DNA of 64,000 nucleotides from Hanleya hanleyi (lineage: Eukaryota > Mollusca > Polyplacophora > Lepidopleurida > Hanleyidae). Positions 44,986 through 57,600 of the stretch are shown here, in pieces. The translations under genes were made by a program, and so were the position numbers. The stretch is from positions 42,974-106,973 of the forward strand of contig JAVTVY010025178.1 in NCBI GenBank assembly GCA_036873755.1. The letters run 5' to 3'. Within the stretch, counting starts at the first letter, position 1, and each line of letters begins with the position of its first letter. A model generated the notes under the pieces. The model was not told where the DNA came from, made no database searches, and saw nothing but the letters and a program-made list of their open reading frames with translations.

Positions 44986-46712
44986 TTAATGTCTCAAAAC
45001 CCAGGCGACGTCTGTAAAGAGCTGCCAAAACTCCCAGAAGTGCTGCAAACGGCCGCCGAAGACAAGATGGCTGAAGGAAACAGGCCCAATCCTCTCGACT
45101 CTATCTATTCGACCATACCATACTCTACTCCAGGACCCAGTCGGTGTCCAACGTCACACGCTGAATGGCGAGAAACATCCCCTGAAGACGATAAACTTTC
45201 TAGGAGGAGAGGCTAAGGGAGCGCGATTTGGAAAAAACCCTTTAATACTTGAACCAAATCGCGGTCCGGTACAAGAGGATTGCCTGGAAGAAAAACCATC
45301 GTGGAATTTGCTTCTTTAAAACGTGAACGTAGGATCCTAAAACTTGTCGTCGTCCAAGTTAACTGTCGTAAGAAGTAAATATGGAAGCCCATACCGGAGA
45401 CAGAGCACAGGAACTTGTAGGCTCGGACATCTCCGAAACGAGAGTAGTAGAACCGCCATCTATCTGCAAACGTAAACGCATCCATGACTACAGAGTTGAC
45501 GTCCGGTGAAGGCGATGACTTCCGAACAGAAGCACTAATGATGCAGAAGGTAAACGACGATCAGGTTTTGAAACATCGTCGAGGCCCCGATGAAAATACA
45601 TAGAACGTAGTGTAGTAGAATCCTATCGTTACAAACGACAAGATGTAGAAACGGACCGCGTTGAAGAAAACGTAGGTCGATGTAAAGCCGGAGCCCAAAG
45701 TGTCACTGCGGAATCTGAACGAGGGACGATCGGTAATAGACGGGTGAACGGAGAAGTATGGTCTTGGAAGGCAGTAGGGCAGCCCAAGAACATACCTCAT
45801 AATTTCACAATCTGAACTGACCAATCGAATGATTCTATAAAAGGAGATCACTGGTGTTTCACAATACAAACCATACAATCAAAGATCAATGCTGAATCAC
45901 CATAAAAATTGAGGCCAAATACTTACCAGTCCGTCTCAAATATATAAGATCAATTGATCATCCACTTAATTATGACAATAAAATTATGAAGAATTTTTTT
46001 TTTACAATGCCGTAGCCCCCAAAAAATTGTTTTGGACGAAGCAGTTGTAGAAGAAGGACGGCCTAAGATTGTAGAGGTGAAGTCGAAGCCGGTCGTAGCA
46101 AAGTACAAGGCTGTGGATGATCATCAGCAGCAGTCGATAGAATGGATGAAGCCGTAGCCCATAGAGTCGATTGTACTGGACTGTGGCGAGACAGAGGACG
46201 TTTCAAGGTCGGATGTCAGTTGAGAAGAAGAACGGGGCTTATTGTTCGGTCCCGATAACAGAAAGGTCGATCTGAAATGATAGCTCTCGACGTTGAAGCA
46301 GACCGCCACATGGAGACTGTGCTTTTCATTGTAGTCTCAAATCCAGTGGCGGATGATTGCGTAACTCCAGGCTTGATCTTTGCCTTAGTCGTAGGCAAGT
46401 CTGCTGATGTCGAGATGACCCCGAATAAACCTGTGCAGGCATGCCAGTGGAAGATCTTCGTTGAACTCATGTCGCTCCGACGAGACCCATTTCTGATTGT
46501 CGTTCCGGGAAAATAAACCCACAACAGATCTGTTCATAATTTCTCAGTAAAAAGAAATTAATTTAATGCTGAAATGAATTTCAAATGTAGGGCTAACAAA
46601 TCATAACTGATTTAATGAGCCAGTCTGGTTTCACTATGTGCGAGTCTGTACTTAGACATTGCATGGCTTAATCTTAGAGATAAGCATATACGATCTAAGT
46701 TTATCGTATATT
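44986..46712. other. Unrecognised, possibly decayed element
   Basis: Richer in GC than average up to about 46500. A plus-strand frame at 44989-45216 and minus-strand frames at 45213-45878 and 46216-46524 have protein-like composition but match no family I can name. Because a DIRS element lies alongside, part of it could be a decayed gag or RT region; I could not find RT motifs. The last 170 bp are AT-rich flank of the satellite. Confidence 0.35.
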
Positions 46713-46783
46713 CGTCCGTCGTCCGTCGTCCGTCCGTCAGTCCGTCCGTCGTCCGTCCGTCCGTCGTCCGTCCGTCCGTCCGT
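46713..46783 (+). repeat. CCGT/CGTC microsatellite at the satellite edge
   Basis: About 70 bases of CCGT and CGT units lead into 'aaacaattcttgttatcgcg', the first satellite monomer. It appears only at this edge and not inside the array. Confidence 0.92.
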
Positions 46784-47369
46784 AAACAATTCTTGTTATC
46801 GCGATTTCTCAGGAACTACTCCATGGATCTTTCTCAAATTTGGTACACAGGTTCCCCTTAGGGTCCAGTTGTGCGAGATACCTTTTCTGGTCAGATTAGA
46901 AAATCCAATATGGCCACCAGGCAGCCATCTTGGATTTCCCCATGAAACCTTGTTATCGCGATTTCTCAGGAACTACTGCATGGATCTCTCTCAAATTTAG
47001 TACACAGGTTCCTCTTGGGGTCTAGTTGTGCAAGATACCTTTTCTGGTCCGATTCGAAAATCCAATATGGCCACCGGGCAGCCATCTTGTATTTCCCCAT
47101 GAAACCTTGTTATCGCGATTTCTCAGGAACTACTGCATGGATCTCTCTCAAATTTGGTACACAGGTTCCCCTTGGGGTCTAGTTGTGCAAGATATCTTTT
47201 CTGGTCCGATTTGAAAATCCAATATGGCCACCAGGCGGCCATCTTGGATTTCGCCATGAAACTTTATCGTCATTTCTCAGGAAGTACTGCATGGATCTTT
47301 CTCAAATTTGATACACAGGCTCCCCTTAGGGTCCACTTGTGTAAGATACCTTTTTCGGTCCGATTCGAA

Positions 47370-50300
47370 AATCCAATATGGCCACCAGGCAGCCATCTTG
47401 GATTTCCCAATGAAATCTTGTTATCGCCATTTCTCAGGAACTACTTCAAGGGTCTTTCTCAAATTTGGTACACAGGTTCCCCTTGGGGTCTAGTTGTGCA
47501 AGATACCTTTTCTGGTCCGATTCGAAAATCCAATATGGCCACCGGGCAGCCATCTTGTATTTCCCCATGAAACCTTGTTATCGCGATTTCTCAGGAACTA
47601 CGGCATAGATCTTTCTCAAATTTGGTACACAGGTTCCCCTTCGGGTCTAGTTGTGCAAGATACCTTTTTTTGTCCGATTCGAAAATCCAATATGGCCACC
47701 GGGCAGCCGTCTTGGATTTCTCCATGAAATCTTGTTATCGCGATTTCTCAGGAACTACTGCATGGATCTCTCTCAAATTTGGTACACAGGTTCCCCTTGG
47801 GGTCTAGTTGTGCAAGATACCTTTTCTGGTCCGATTTGAAAATCCAATATAGCCACCAGGAAGCCATCTTGGATTTCGCCATGAAACTTTATCGTTATTT
47901 CTCAGGAAGTACTGCATGGATCTTTCTCAAATTTGATACACAGGTTCCCCTTAGGGGCCAGTTGTGTAAGACACCTTTTTCGGTCCGATTCGAAAATCCA
48001 ATATGGCCACCAGGCAGCCATCTTGGATTTCCCCACGAAATCTTGTTATCGCGATTTCTCAGGAACTACTTCATGGATCTTTCTCAAATTCGGTACACAG
48101 GTTCCCCTTGGGGTCTAGTTGTGCAAGATATTTTTTCTGGTCCGATTCGAAAATCCAATATGGCCACCAGGCAGCCATCTTGGATTTCCCCATGAAACCT
48201 TGTTATCGCGATTTCTCAGGAACTTCTGCATGGATCTTTCTCAAATTTGGTACACAGGTTCCCCTTCGGGTCTAGTTGTACAAGATACCTTTTTGGTCCG
48301 ATTCGAACATCCAATATGGCCACCGGGCAGCCATCTTGGATATCCCCATGAAATTTTGTTATCGCGATTTCTCAGGAACTACTGCATGGATCTTTCTCAA
48401 ATTTGGTACACAGGTTCCCCTTGGGGTCTAGTTGTGCAAGATACCTTTTCTGGTCCGATTCGATAATCCAATATGGCCACCAGGCAGCCATCTTGGATTT
48501 CCCCATGAAACCTTGTTATCGCGATTTCTCAGGAACTACTGCATGGATCTCTCTCAAATTTGGTACACAGGTTCCCCTTGGGGTCTAGTTGTGCAAGATA
48601 CCTTTTTTGGTCCGATTCGAAAATCCAATATGGCCACCGGGCAGCCATCTTGGATTTCCCCATGAAATCTTGTTATCGCGATTTCTCAGGAACTACTGCA
48701 TGGATCTTTCTCAAATTTGGTACACAGGTTCCCCTTGGGGTCTAGTTGTGCAAGATACCTTTTCTGGTCCGATTCGAAAATCCAATATGGCCACCAGGCA
48801 GCCATCTTGTATTTCCCCATGAAACCTTGTTATCGCGATTTCTCAGGAACTACTGCATGGATCTCTCTCAAATTTGGTACACAGGTTCCCCTTGGGGTCT
48901 AGTTGTGCAAGATACCTTTTCTGGTCCGATTTGAAAATCCAATATGGCCACCAGGCAGCCATCTTGGATTTCGCCATGAAACTTTATCGTCATTTCTCAG
49001 GAAGTACTGCATGGATCTTTCTCAAATTTGATACACAGGTTCCCCTTAGGGTTCACTTGTGTAAGATACCTTTTTCGGTCCGATTCGAAAATCCAATATG
49101 GCCACCAGGCAGCCATCTTGGATTTCCCAATGAAATCTTGTTATCGCGATTTCTCAGGAACTACTTCATGGGTCTTTCTCAAATTTGGTACACAGGTTCC
49201 CCTTGGGGTCTAGTTGTGCAAGATACTTTTTCTGGTCCGATTCGGAAATCCAATATGGCCACCGGGCAGCCATCTTGGATTTCCCCATGAAATCTTGTTA
49301 TCGCGATTTCTCAGGAACTTCTGCATGGATCTTTCCCATATTTGGTACACAGGTTCCCCTTGGGGTCTAGTTGTGCAAGATACCCTTTCTGGTCCGATTC
49401 GAAAATCCAATATGGCCACCGGGCAGCCATCTTGTATTTCCCCATGAAACCTTGTTATCGCGATTTCTCAGGAACTACCGCATGGATCTCTCTCAAATTT
49501 GGTACACAGGTTCCCCTTGGGGTCTAATTGTGCAAGATATCTTTTCTGGTCCGATTTGAAAATCCAATATGGCCACCAGGCAGCCATCTTGGATTTCGCC
49601 ATGAAACTTTATCGTCATTTCTCAGGAAGTACTGCATGGATCTTTCTCAAATTTGATACACAGGCTCCCCTTAGGGTCCACTTGTGTAAGATACCTTTTT
49701 CGGTCCGATTCGAAAATCCAATATGGCCACCAGGCAGCCATCTTGGATTTCCCAATGAAATCTTGTTATCGCGATTTCTCAGGAACTACTTCATGGGTCT
49801 TTCTCAAATTTGGTACACAGGTTCCCCTTGGGGTCTAGTTGTGCAAGATACCTTTTCTGGTCCGATTCGAAAATCCAATATGGCCACCGGGCAGCCATCT
49901 TGTATTTCCCCATGAAACCTTGTTATCGCGATTTCTCAGGAACTACGGCATGGATCTTTCTCAAATTTGGTACACAGGTTCCCCTTCGGGTCTAGTTGTG
50001 CAAGATACCTTTTTTGGTCCGATTCGAAAATCCAATATGGCCACCGGGCAGCCGTCTTGGATTTCTCCATGAAATCTTGTTATCGCGATTTCTCAGGAAC
50101 TACTGCATGGATCTCTCTCAAATTTGGTACACAGGTTCCCCTTGGGGTCTAGTTGTGCAAGATACCTTTTCTGGTCCGATTTGAAAATCCAATATAGCCA
50201 CCAGGAAGCCATCTTGGATTTCGCCATGAAACTTTATCGTCATTTCTCAGGAAGTACTGCATGGATCTTTCTGAAATTTGATACACAGGTTCCCCTTAGG

Positions 50301-51840
50301 GTCCAGTTGTGCAAGACACCTTTTTCGGTCCGATTCGAAAATCCAATATGGCCACCAGGCAGCCATCTTGGATTTCCCCACGAAATCTTGTTATCGCGAT
50401 TTCTCAGGAACTACTTCATGGATCTTTCTCAAATTCGGTACACAGGTTCCCCTTGGGGTCTAGTTGTGCAAGATATTTTTTCTGGTCCGATTCGAAAATC
50501 CAATATGGCCACCAGGCAGCCATCTTGGATTTCCCCATGAAACCTTGTTATCGCGATTTCTCAGGAACTTCTGCATGGATCTTTCTCAAATTTGGTACAC
50601 AGGTTCCCCTTCGGGTCTAGTTGTACAAGATACATTTTTGGTCCGATTCGAAAATCCAATATGGCCACCGGGCAGCCATCTTGGATATCCCCATGAAATT
50701 TTGTTATCGCGATTTCTCAGGAACTACTGAATGGATCTTTCTCAAATTTGGTACACAGGTTCCCCTTGGGGTCTAGTTGTGCAAGATACCTTTTCTGGTC
50801 CGATTCGATAATCCAATATGGCCACCAGGCAGCCATCTTGGATTTCCCCATGAAACCTTGTTATCGCGATTTCTCAGGAACTACTGCATGGATCTCTCTC
50901 AAATTTGGTACACAGGTTCCCCTTGGGGTCTAGTTGTGCAAGATACCTTTTTTGGTCCGATTCGAAAATCCAATATGGCCACCGGGCAGCCATCTTGGAT
51001 TTCCCCATGAAATCTTGTTATCGCGATTTCTCAGGAACTACTGCATGGATCTTTCTCAAATTTGGTACACAGGTTCCCCTTGGGGTCTAGTTGTGCAAGA
51101 TACCTTTTCTGGTCCGATTCGAAAATCCAATATGGCCACCAGGCAGCCATCTTGGATTTCCCCATGAAACCTTGTTATCGCGATTTCTCAGGAACTACTG
51201 CATGGATCTCTCTCAAATTTGGTACACAGGTTCCCCTTGGGGTCTAGTTGTGCAAGATACCTTTTCTGGTCCGATTTGAAAATCCAATATGGCCACCAGG
51301 CAGCCATCTTGGATTTCGCCATGAAACTTTATCGTCATTTCTCAGGAAGTACTGCATGGATCTTTCTCAAATTTGATACACAGGTTCCCCTTAGGGTTCA
51401 CTTGTGTAAGATACCTTTTTCGGTCCGATTCGAAAATCCAATATGGCCACCAGGCAGCCATCTTGGATTTCCCAATGAAATCCTTGTTATCGCGATTTCT
51501 CAGGAACTACTTCATGGGTCTTTCTCAAATTTGGTACACAGGTTCCCCTTGGGGTCTAGTTGTGCAAGATACTTTTTCTGGTCCGATTCGAAAATCCAAT
51601 ATGGCCACCGGGCAGCCATCTTGGATTTCCCCATGAAATCTTGTTATCGCGACTTCTCAGGAACTTCTGCATGGATCTTTCTCAAATTTGGTACACAGGT
51701 TCCCCTTGGGGTCTAGTTGTGCAAGATACCTTTTCTGGTCCGATTCGATAATCCAATATGGCCATCAGGCAGCCATCTTGGATTTCCCCATGAAACCTTG
51801 TTATCGCGATTTCTCAGGAACTAGTGCATGGATCTCTCTC
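47370..51840 (+). repeat. Nested higher-order repeat, 2345 bp (15 monomers)
   Basis: Variant series at 47494, 47779, 48119, 48432, 48589, 48746 and 48874 recur in the same order at 49839, 50124, 50464, 50777, 50934, 51091 and 51219, a constant 2345-bp shift. Fifteen monomers with three short units and one base lost account for this length. It is nested inside the 6257-bp unit. Confidence 0.87.
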
Positions 51841-54800
51841 AAATTTGGTACACAGGTTCCCCTTGGGGTCTAGTTGTGCAAGATACCTTTTCTGGTCCGA
51901 TTCGAAAATCCAATATGGCCACCTGGCAGAAATCTTGGATTTCCCCATGAAATCTTGTTATCGCGATTTCTCAGGAACTACTTCATGGATCTTTCTCAAA
52001 TTTGGTACACAGGTTCCCCTTGGGGTCTAGTTGTGCAAGATACCTTTTCTGGTCCGATTCGAAAATCCAATATGGCCACCAGGCAGCCATCTTGGATTTC
52101 CCCATGAAACCTTGTTATCGCGATTTCTCAGGAACTACTGCATGGATCTCTCTCAAATTTGGTACACAGGTTCCCCTTGGGGTCTAGTTGTGCAAGATAC
52201 CTTTTCTGGTCCGATTTGAAAATCCAATATGGCCACCAGGCAGCCATCTTGGATTTCGCCATGAAACTTTATCGTCATTTCTCAGGAAGTACTGCATGGA
52301 TCTTTCTCAAATTTGATACACAGGTTCCCCTTAGGGTTCACTTGTGTAAGATACCTTTTTCGGTCCGATTCGAAAATCCAATATGGCCACCAGGCAGCCA
52401 TCTTAGATTTCCCAATGAAATCTTGTTATCGCGATTTCTCAGGAACTACTGCATGGATCTCTCTCAAATTTGGTACACAGGTTCCCCTTGGGGTCTAGTT
52501 GTGCAAGATACCTTTTTTGTCCGATTCGAAAATCCAATATGGCCACCAGGCAGCCATCTTGGATTTCCCCATGAAACGTTGTTATCGCGATTTCTCAGGA
52601 ACTACGGCATGGATCTTTCTCAAATTTGGTACACAGGTTCCCCTTCGGGTCTAGTTGTGCAAGATACCTTTTTTGGTCCGATTCGAAAATCCAATATGGC
52701 CACCGGGCAGCCATCTTGGATTTCCCCATGAAATCTTGTTATCGCGATTTCTCAGGAACTACTGCATGGATCTTTCTCAAATTTGGTACACAGGTTCCTC
52801 TTGGGGTCTAATTGTGCAAGATACCTTTTTTGGTCCGATTCGAAAATCCAATATGGCCACCGGGCAGCCGTCTTGGATTTCTCCATGAAACCTTGTTATC
52901 GCGATTTCTCAGGAACTACTGCATGGATCTCTCTCAAATTTGGTACACAGGTTCCCCTTGGGGTCTAGTTGTGCAAGATACCTTTTCTGGTCCGATTTGA
53001 AAATCCAATATAGCCACCAGGCAGCCATCTTGGATTTCGCCATGAAACTTTATCGTCATTTCTCAGGAAGTACTGCATGGATCTTTCTCAAATTTGATAC
53101 ACAGGTTCCCCTTAGGGTCCTGTTGTGTAAGGTACCTTTTTCGGTCCGATTCGAAAATCCAATATGGCCACCAGGCAGCCATCTTGGATTTCTCCACGAA
53201 ATCTTGTTATCGCGATTTCTCAGGAACTACTTCATGGATCTTTCTCAAATTTGGTACACAGGTTCCCCTTGGGGTCTAGTTGTGCAAGATATTTTTTGTG
53301 GTCCGATTCGAAAATTCAATATGGCCACCAGACAGCCATCTTGGATTTTCCCATGAAATCTTGTTATCGCGATTTCTCAGGAACTACTTCATGGATCTTT
53401 CTCAAATTTGATACACAGGTTCCCCTTGGGGTCTAGTTGTGCAAGATACCTTTTCTGGTCCGATTCGAAAATCCAATATGGCCACCAGGCAGCCATCTTC
53501 GATTTCCCCATGAAACCTTGTTATCGCGATTTCTTAGGAACTACTGCATGGATCTCTCCCAAATTGGGTACACAGGTTCCCCTTGGGGTCTAGTTGTGCA
53601 AGATACCTTTTCTGGTCCGATCTGAAAATCCAATATGGCCACCAGGCAGCCATCTTGGATTTCCCAATGAAATCTTGTTATCGCGATTTCTCAGGAACTA
53701 CTTCATGGGTCTTTCTCAAATTTGGTACACAGGTTCCCCTTGGGGTCTAGTTGTGCAAGATACCTTTTCTGGTCCGATTCGAAAATCCAATATGGCCACC
53801 GGGCAGCCATCTTGTATTTCCCCATGAAACCTTGTTATCGCGATTTCTCAGGAACTACGGCATAGATCTTTCTCAAATTTGGTACACAGGTTCCCCTTCG
53901 GGTCTAGTTGTGCAAGATACCTTTTTTTGTCCGATTCGAAAATCCAATATGGCCACCGGGCAGCCGTCTTGGATTTCTCCATGAAATCTTGTTATCGCGA
54001 TTTCTCAGGAACTACTGCATGGATCTCTCTCAAATTTGGTACACAGGTTCCCCTTGGGGTCTAGTTGTGCAAGATACCTTTTCTGGTCCGATTTGAAAAT
54101 CCAATATAGCCACCAGGAAGCCATCTTGGATTTCGCCATGAAACTTTATCGTTATTTCTCAGGAAGTACTGCATGGATCTTTCTCAAATTTGATACACAG
54201 GTTCCCCTTAGGGTCCAGTTGTGTAAGACACCTTTTTCGGTCCGATTCGAAAATCCAATATGGCCACCAGGCAGCCATCTTGGATTTCCCCACGAAATCT
54301 TGTTATCGCGATTTCTCAGGAACTACTTCATGGATCTTTCTCAAATTCGGTACACAGGTTCCCCTTGGGGTCTAGTTGTGCAAGATATTTTTTCTGGTCC
54401 GATTCGAAAATCCAATATGGCCACCAGGCAGCCATCTTGGATTTCCCCATGAAACCTTGTTATCGCGATTTCTCAGGAACTTCTGCATGGATCTTTCTCA
54501 AATTTGGTACACAGGTTCCCCTTCGGGTCTAGTTGTACAAGATACCTTTTTGGTCCGATTCGAAAATCCAATATGGCCACCGGGCAGCCATCTTGGATAT
54601 CCCCATGAAATTTTGTTATCGCGATTTCTCAGGAACTACTGCATGGATCTTTCTCAAATTTGGTACACAGGTTCCCCTTGGGGTCTAGTTGTGCAAGATA
54701 CCTTTTCTGGTCCGATTCGATAATCCAATATGGCCACCAGGCAGCCATCTTGGATTTCCCCATGAAACCTTGTTATCGCGATTTCTCAGGAACTACTGCA

Positions 54801-57600
54801 TGGATCTCTCTCAAATTTGGTACACAGGTTCCCCTTGGGGTCTAGTTGTGCAAGATACCTTTTTTGGTCCGATTCGAAAATCCAATATGGCCACCGGGCA
54901 GCCATCTTGGATTTCCCCATGAAATCTTGTTATCGCGATTTCTCAGGAACTACTTCATGGATCTTTCTCAAATTTGGTACACAGGTTCCCCTTGGGGTCT
55001 AGTTGTGCAAGATACCTTTTCTGGTCCGATTCGAAAATCCAATATGGCCACCAGGCAGCCATCTTGTATTTCCCCATGAAACCTTGTTATCGCGATTTCT
55101 CAGGAACTACTGCATGGATCTCTCTCAAATTTGGTACACAGGTTCCCCTTGGGGTCTAGTTGTGCAAGATACTTTTTCTGGTCCGATTTGAAAATCCAAT
55201 ATGGCCACCAGGCAGCCATCTTGGATTTCGCCATGAAACTTTATCGTCATTTCTCAGGAAGTACTGCATAGATCTTTCTCAAATTTGATACACAGGTTCC
55301 CCTTAGGGTTCACTTGTGTAAGATACCTTTTTCGGTCCGATTCGAAAATCCAATATGGCCACCAGGCAGCCATCTTGGATTTCCCAATGAAATCTTGTTA
55401 TCGCGATTTCTCAGGAACTACTTCATGGGTCTTTCTCAAATTTGGTACACAGGTTCCCCTTGGGGTCTAGTTGTGCAAGATACTTTTTCTGGTCCGATTC
55501 GGAAATCCAATATGGCCACCGGGCAGCCATCTTGGATTTCCCCATGAAATCTTGTTATCGCGATTTCTCAGGAACTTCTGCATGGATCTTTCCCATATTT
55601 GGTACACAGGTTCCCCTTGGGGTCTAGTTGTGCAAGATACCCTTTCTGGTCCGATTCGAAAATCCAATATGGCCACCGGGCAGCCATCTTGTATTTCCCC
55701 ATGAAACCTTGTTATCGCGATTTCTCAGGAACTACCGCATGGATCTCTCTCAAATTTGGTACACAGGTTCCCCTTGGGGTCTAATTGTGCAAGATATCTT
55801 TTCTGGTCCGATTTGAAAATCCAATATGGCCACCAGGCAGCCATCTTGGATTTCGCCATGAAACTTTATCGTCATTTCTCAGGAAGTACTGCATGGATCT
55901 TTCTCAAATTTGATACACAGGCTCCCCTTAGGGTCCACTTGTGTAAGATACCTTTTTCGGTCCGATTCGAAAATCCAATATGGCCACCAGGCAGCCATCT
56001 TGGATTTCCCAATGAAATCTTGTTATCGCGATTTCTCAGGAACTACTTCATGGGTCTTTCTCAAATTTGGTACACAGGTTCCCCTTGGGGTCTAGTTGTG
56101 CAAGATACCTTTTCTGGTCCGATTCGAAAATCCAATATGGCCACCGGGCAGCCATCTTGTATTTCCCCATGAAACCTTGTTATCGCGATTTCTCAGGAAC
56201 TACGGCATGGATCTTTCTCAAATTTGGTACACAGGTTCCCCTTCGGGTCTAGTTGTGCAAGATACCTTTTTTGGTCCGATTCGAAAATCCAATATGGCCA
56301 CCGGGCAGCCGTCTTGGATTTCTCCATGAAATCTTGTTATCGCGATTTCTCAGGAACTACTGCATGGATCTCTCTCAAATTTGGTACACAGGTTCCCCTT
56401 GGGGTCTAGTTGTGCAAGATACCTTTTCTGGTCCGATTTGAAAATCCAATATAGCCACCAGGAAGCCATCTTGGATTTCGCCATGAAACTTTATCGTCAT
56501 TTCTCAGGAAGTACTGCATGGATCTTTCTGAAATTTGATACACAGGTTCCCCTTAGGGTCCAGTTGTGCAAGACACCTTTTTCGGTCCGATTCGAAAATC
56601 CAATATGGCCACCAGGCAGCCATCTTGGATTTCCCCACGAAATCTTGTTATCGCGATTTCTCAGGAACTACTTCATGGATCTTTCTCAAATTCGGTACAC
56701 AGGTTCCCCTTGGGGTCTAGTTGTGCAAGATATTTTTTCTGGTCCGATTCGAAAATCCAATATGGCCACCAGGCAGCCATCTTGGATTTCCCCATGAAAC
56801 CTTGTTATCGCGATTTCTCAGGAACTTCTGCATGGATCTTTCTCAAATTTGGTACACAGGTTCCCCTTCGGGTCTAGTTGTACAAGATACCTTTTTGGTC
56901 CGATTCGAACATCCAATATGGCCACCGGGCAGCCATCTTGGATATCCCCATGAAATTTTGTTATCGCGATTTCTCAGGAACTACTGCATGGATCTTTCTC
57001 AAATTTGGTACACAGGTTCCCCTTGGGGTCTAGTTGTGCAAGATACCTTTTCTGGTCCGATTCGACAATCCAATATGGCCACCAGGCAGCCATCTTGGAT
57101 TTCCCCATGAAACCTTGTTATCGCGATTTCTCAGGAACTACTGCATGGATCTCTCTCAAATTTGGTACACAGGTTCCCCTTCGGGTCTAGTTGTGCAAGA
57201 TACCTTTTCTGGTCCGATTCGAAAATCCAATATGGCCACCGGGCAGCCATCTTGGATTTCCCCATGAAACCTTGTTATCGCGATTTCTCAGGAACTACCG
57301 CATGGATCTTTCTCAAATTTGGTACACAGGTTCCCCTTGGGGTCTGGTTGTGCAAGATACCTTTTCTGGTCCGATTAAAAAATCCAATATGGCCACCAGG
57401 CAGCCATCTTGGATTTCCCCATGAAACCTTGTTATCGCGATTTCTCAGGAACTACTGCATGGATCTCTCTCAAATTTGGTACACAGGTTCCCCTTGGGGT
57501 CTAGTTGTGCAAGATACCTTTTCTGGTCCGATTCGAAAATCAATATGGCCACCAGGCAGCCATCTTGGATTTCGCCATGAAACTTTATCGTCATTTCTCA
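47370..57600 (+). repeat. Higher-order repeat, 6257 bp (40 monomers)
   Basis: Rare monomer variants recur exactly 6257 bp apart: for example the 'ttcggaaatcc' variant at 49241 and 55498, and the 'ctttatcgttatttc' variant at 47888 and 54145. The translated variants starting 47494, 48119, 49210, 50124 and 50309 all reappear at +6257. Forty monomers less the seven 3-bp-short units and net single-base losses give 6257. The correspondence begins near 47.37/53.63 kb and loses register near 57.5 kb. Confidence 0.88.
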
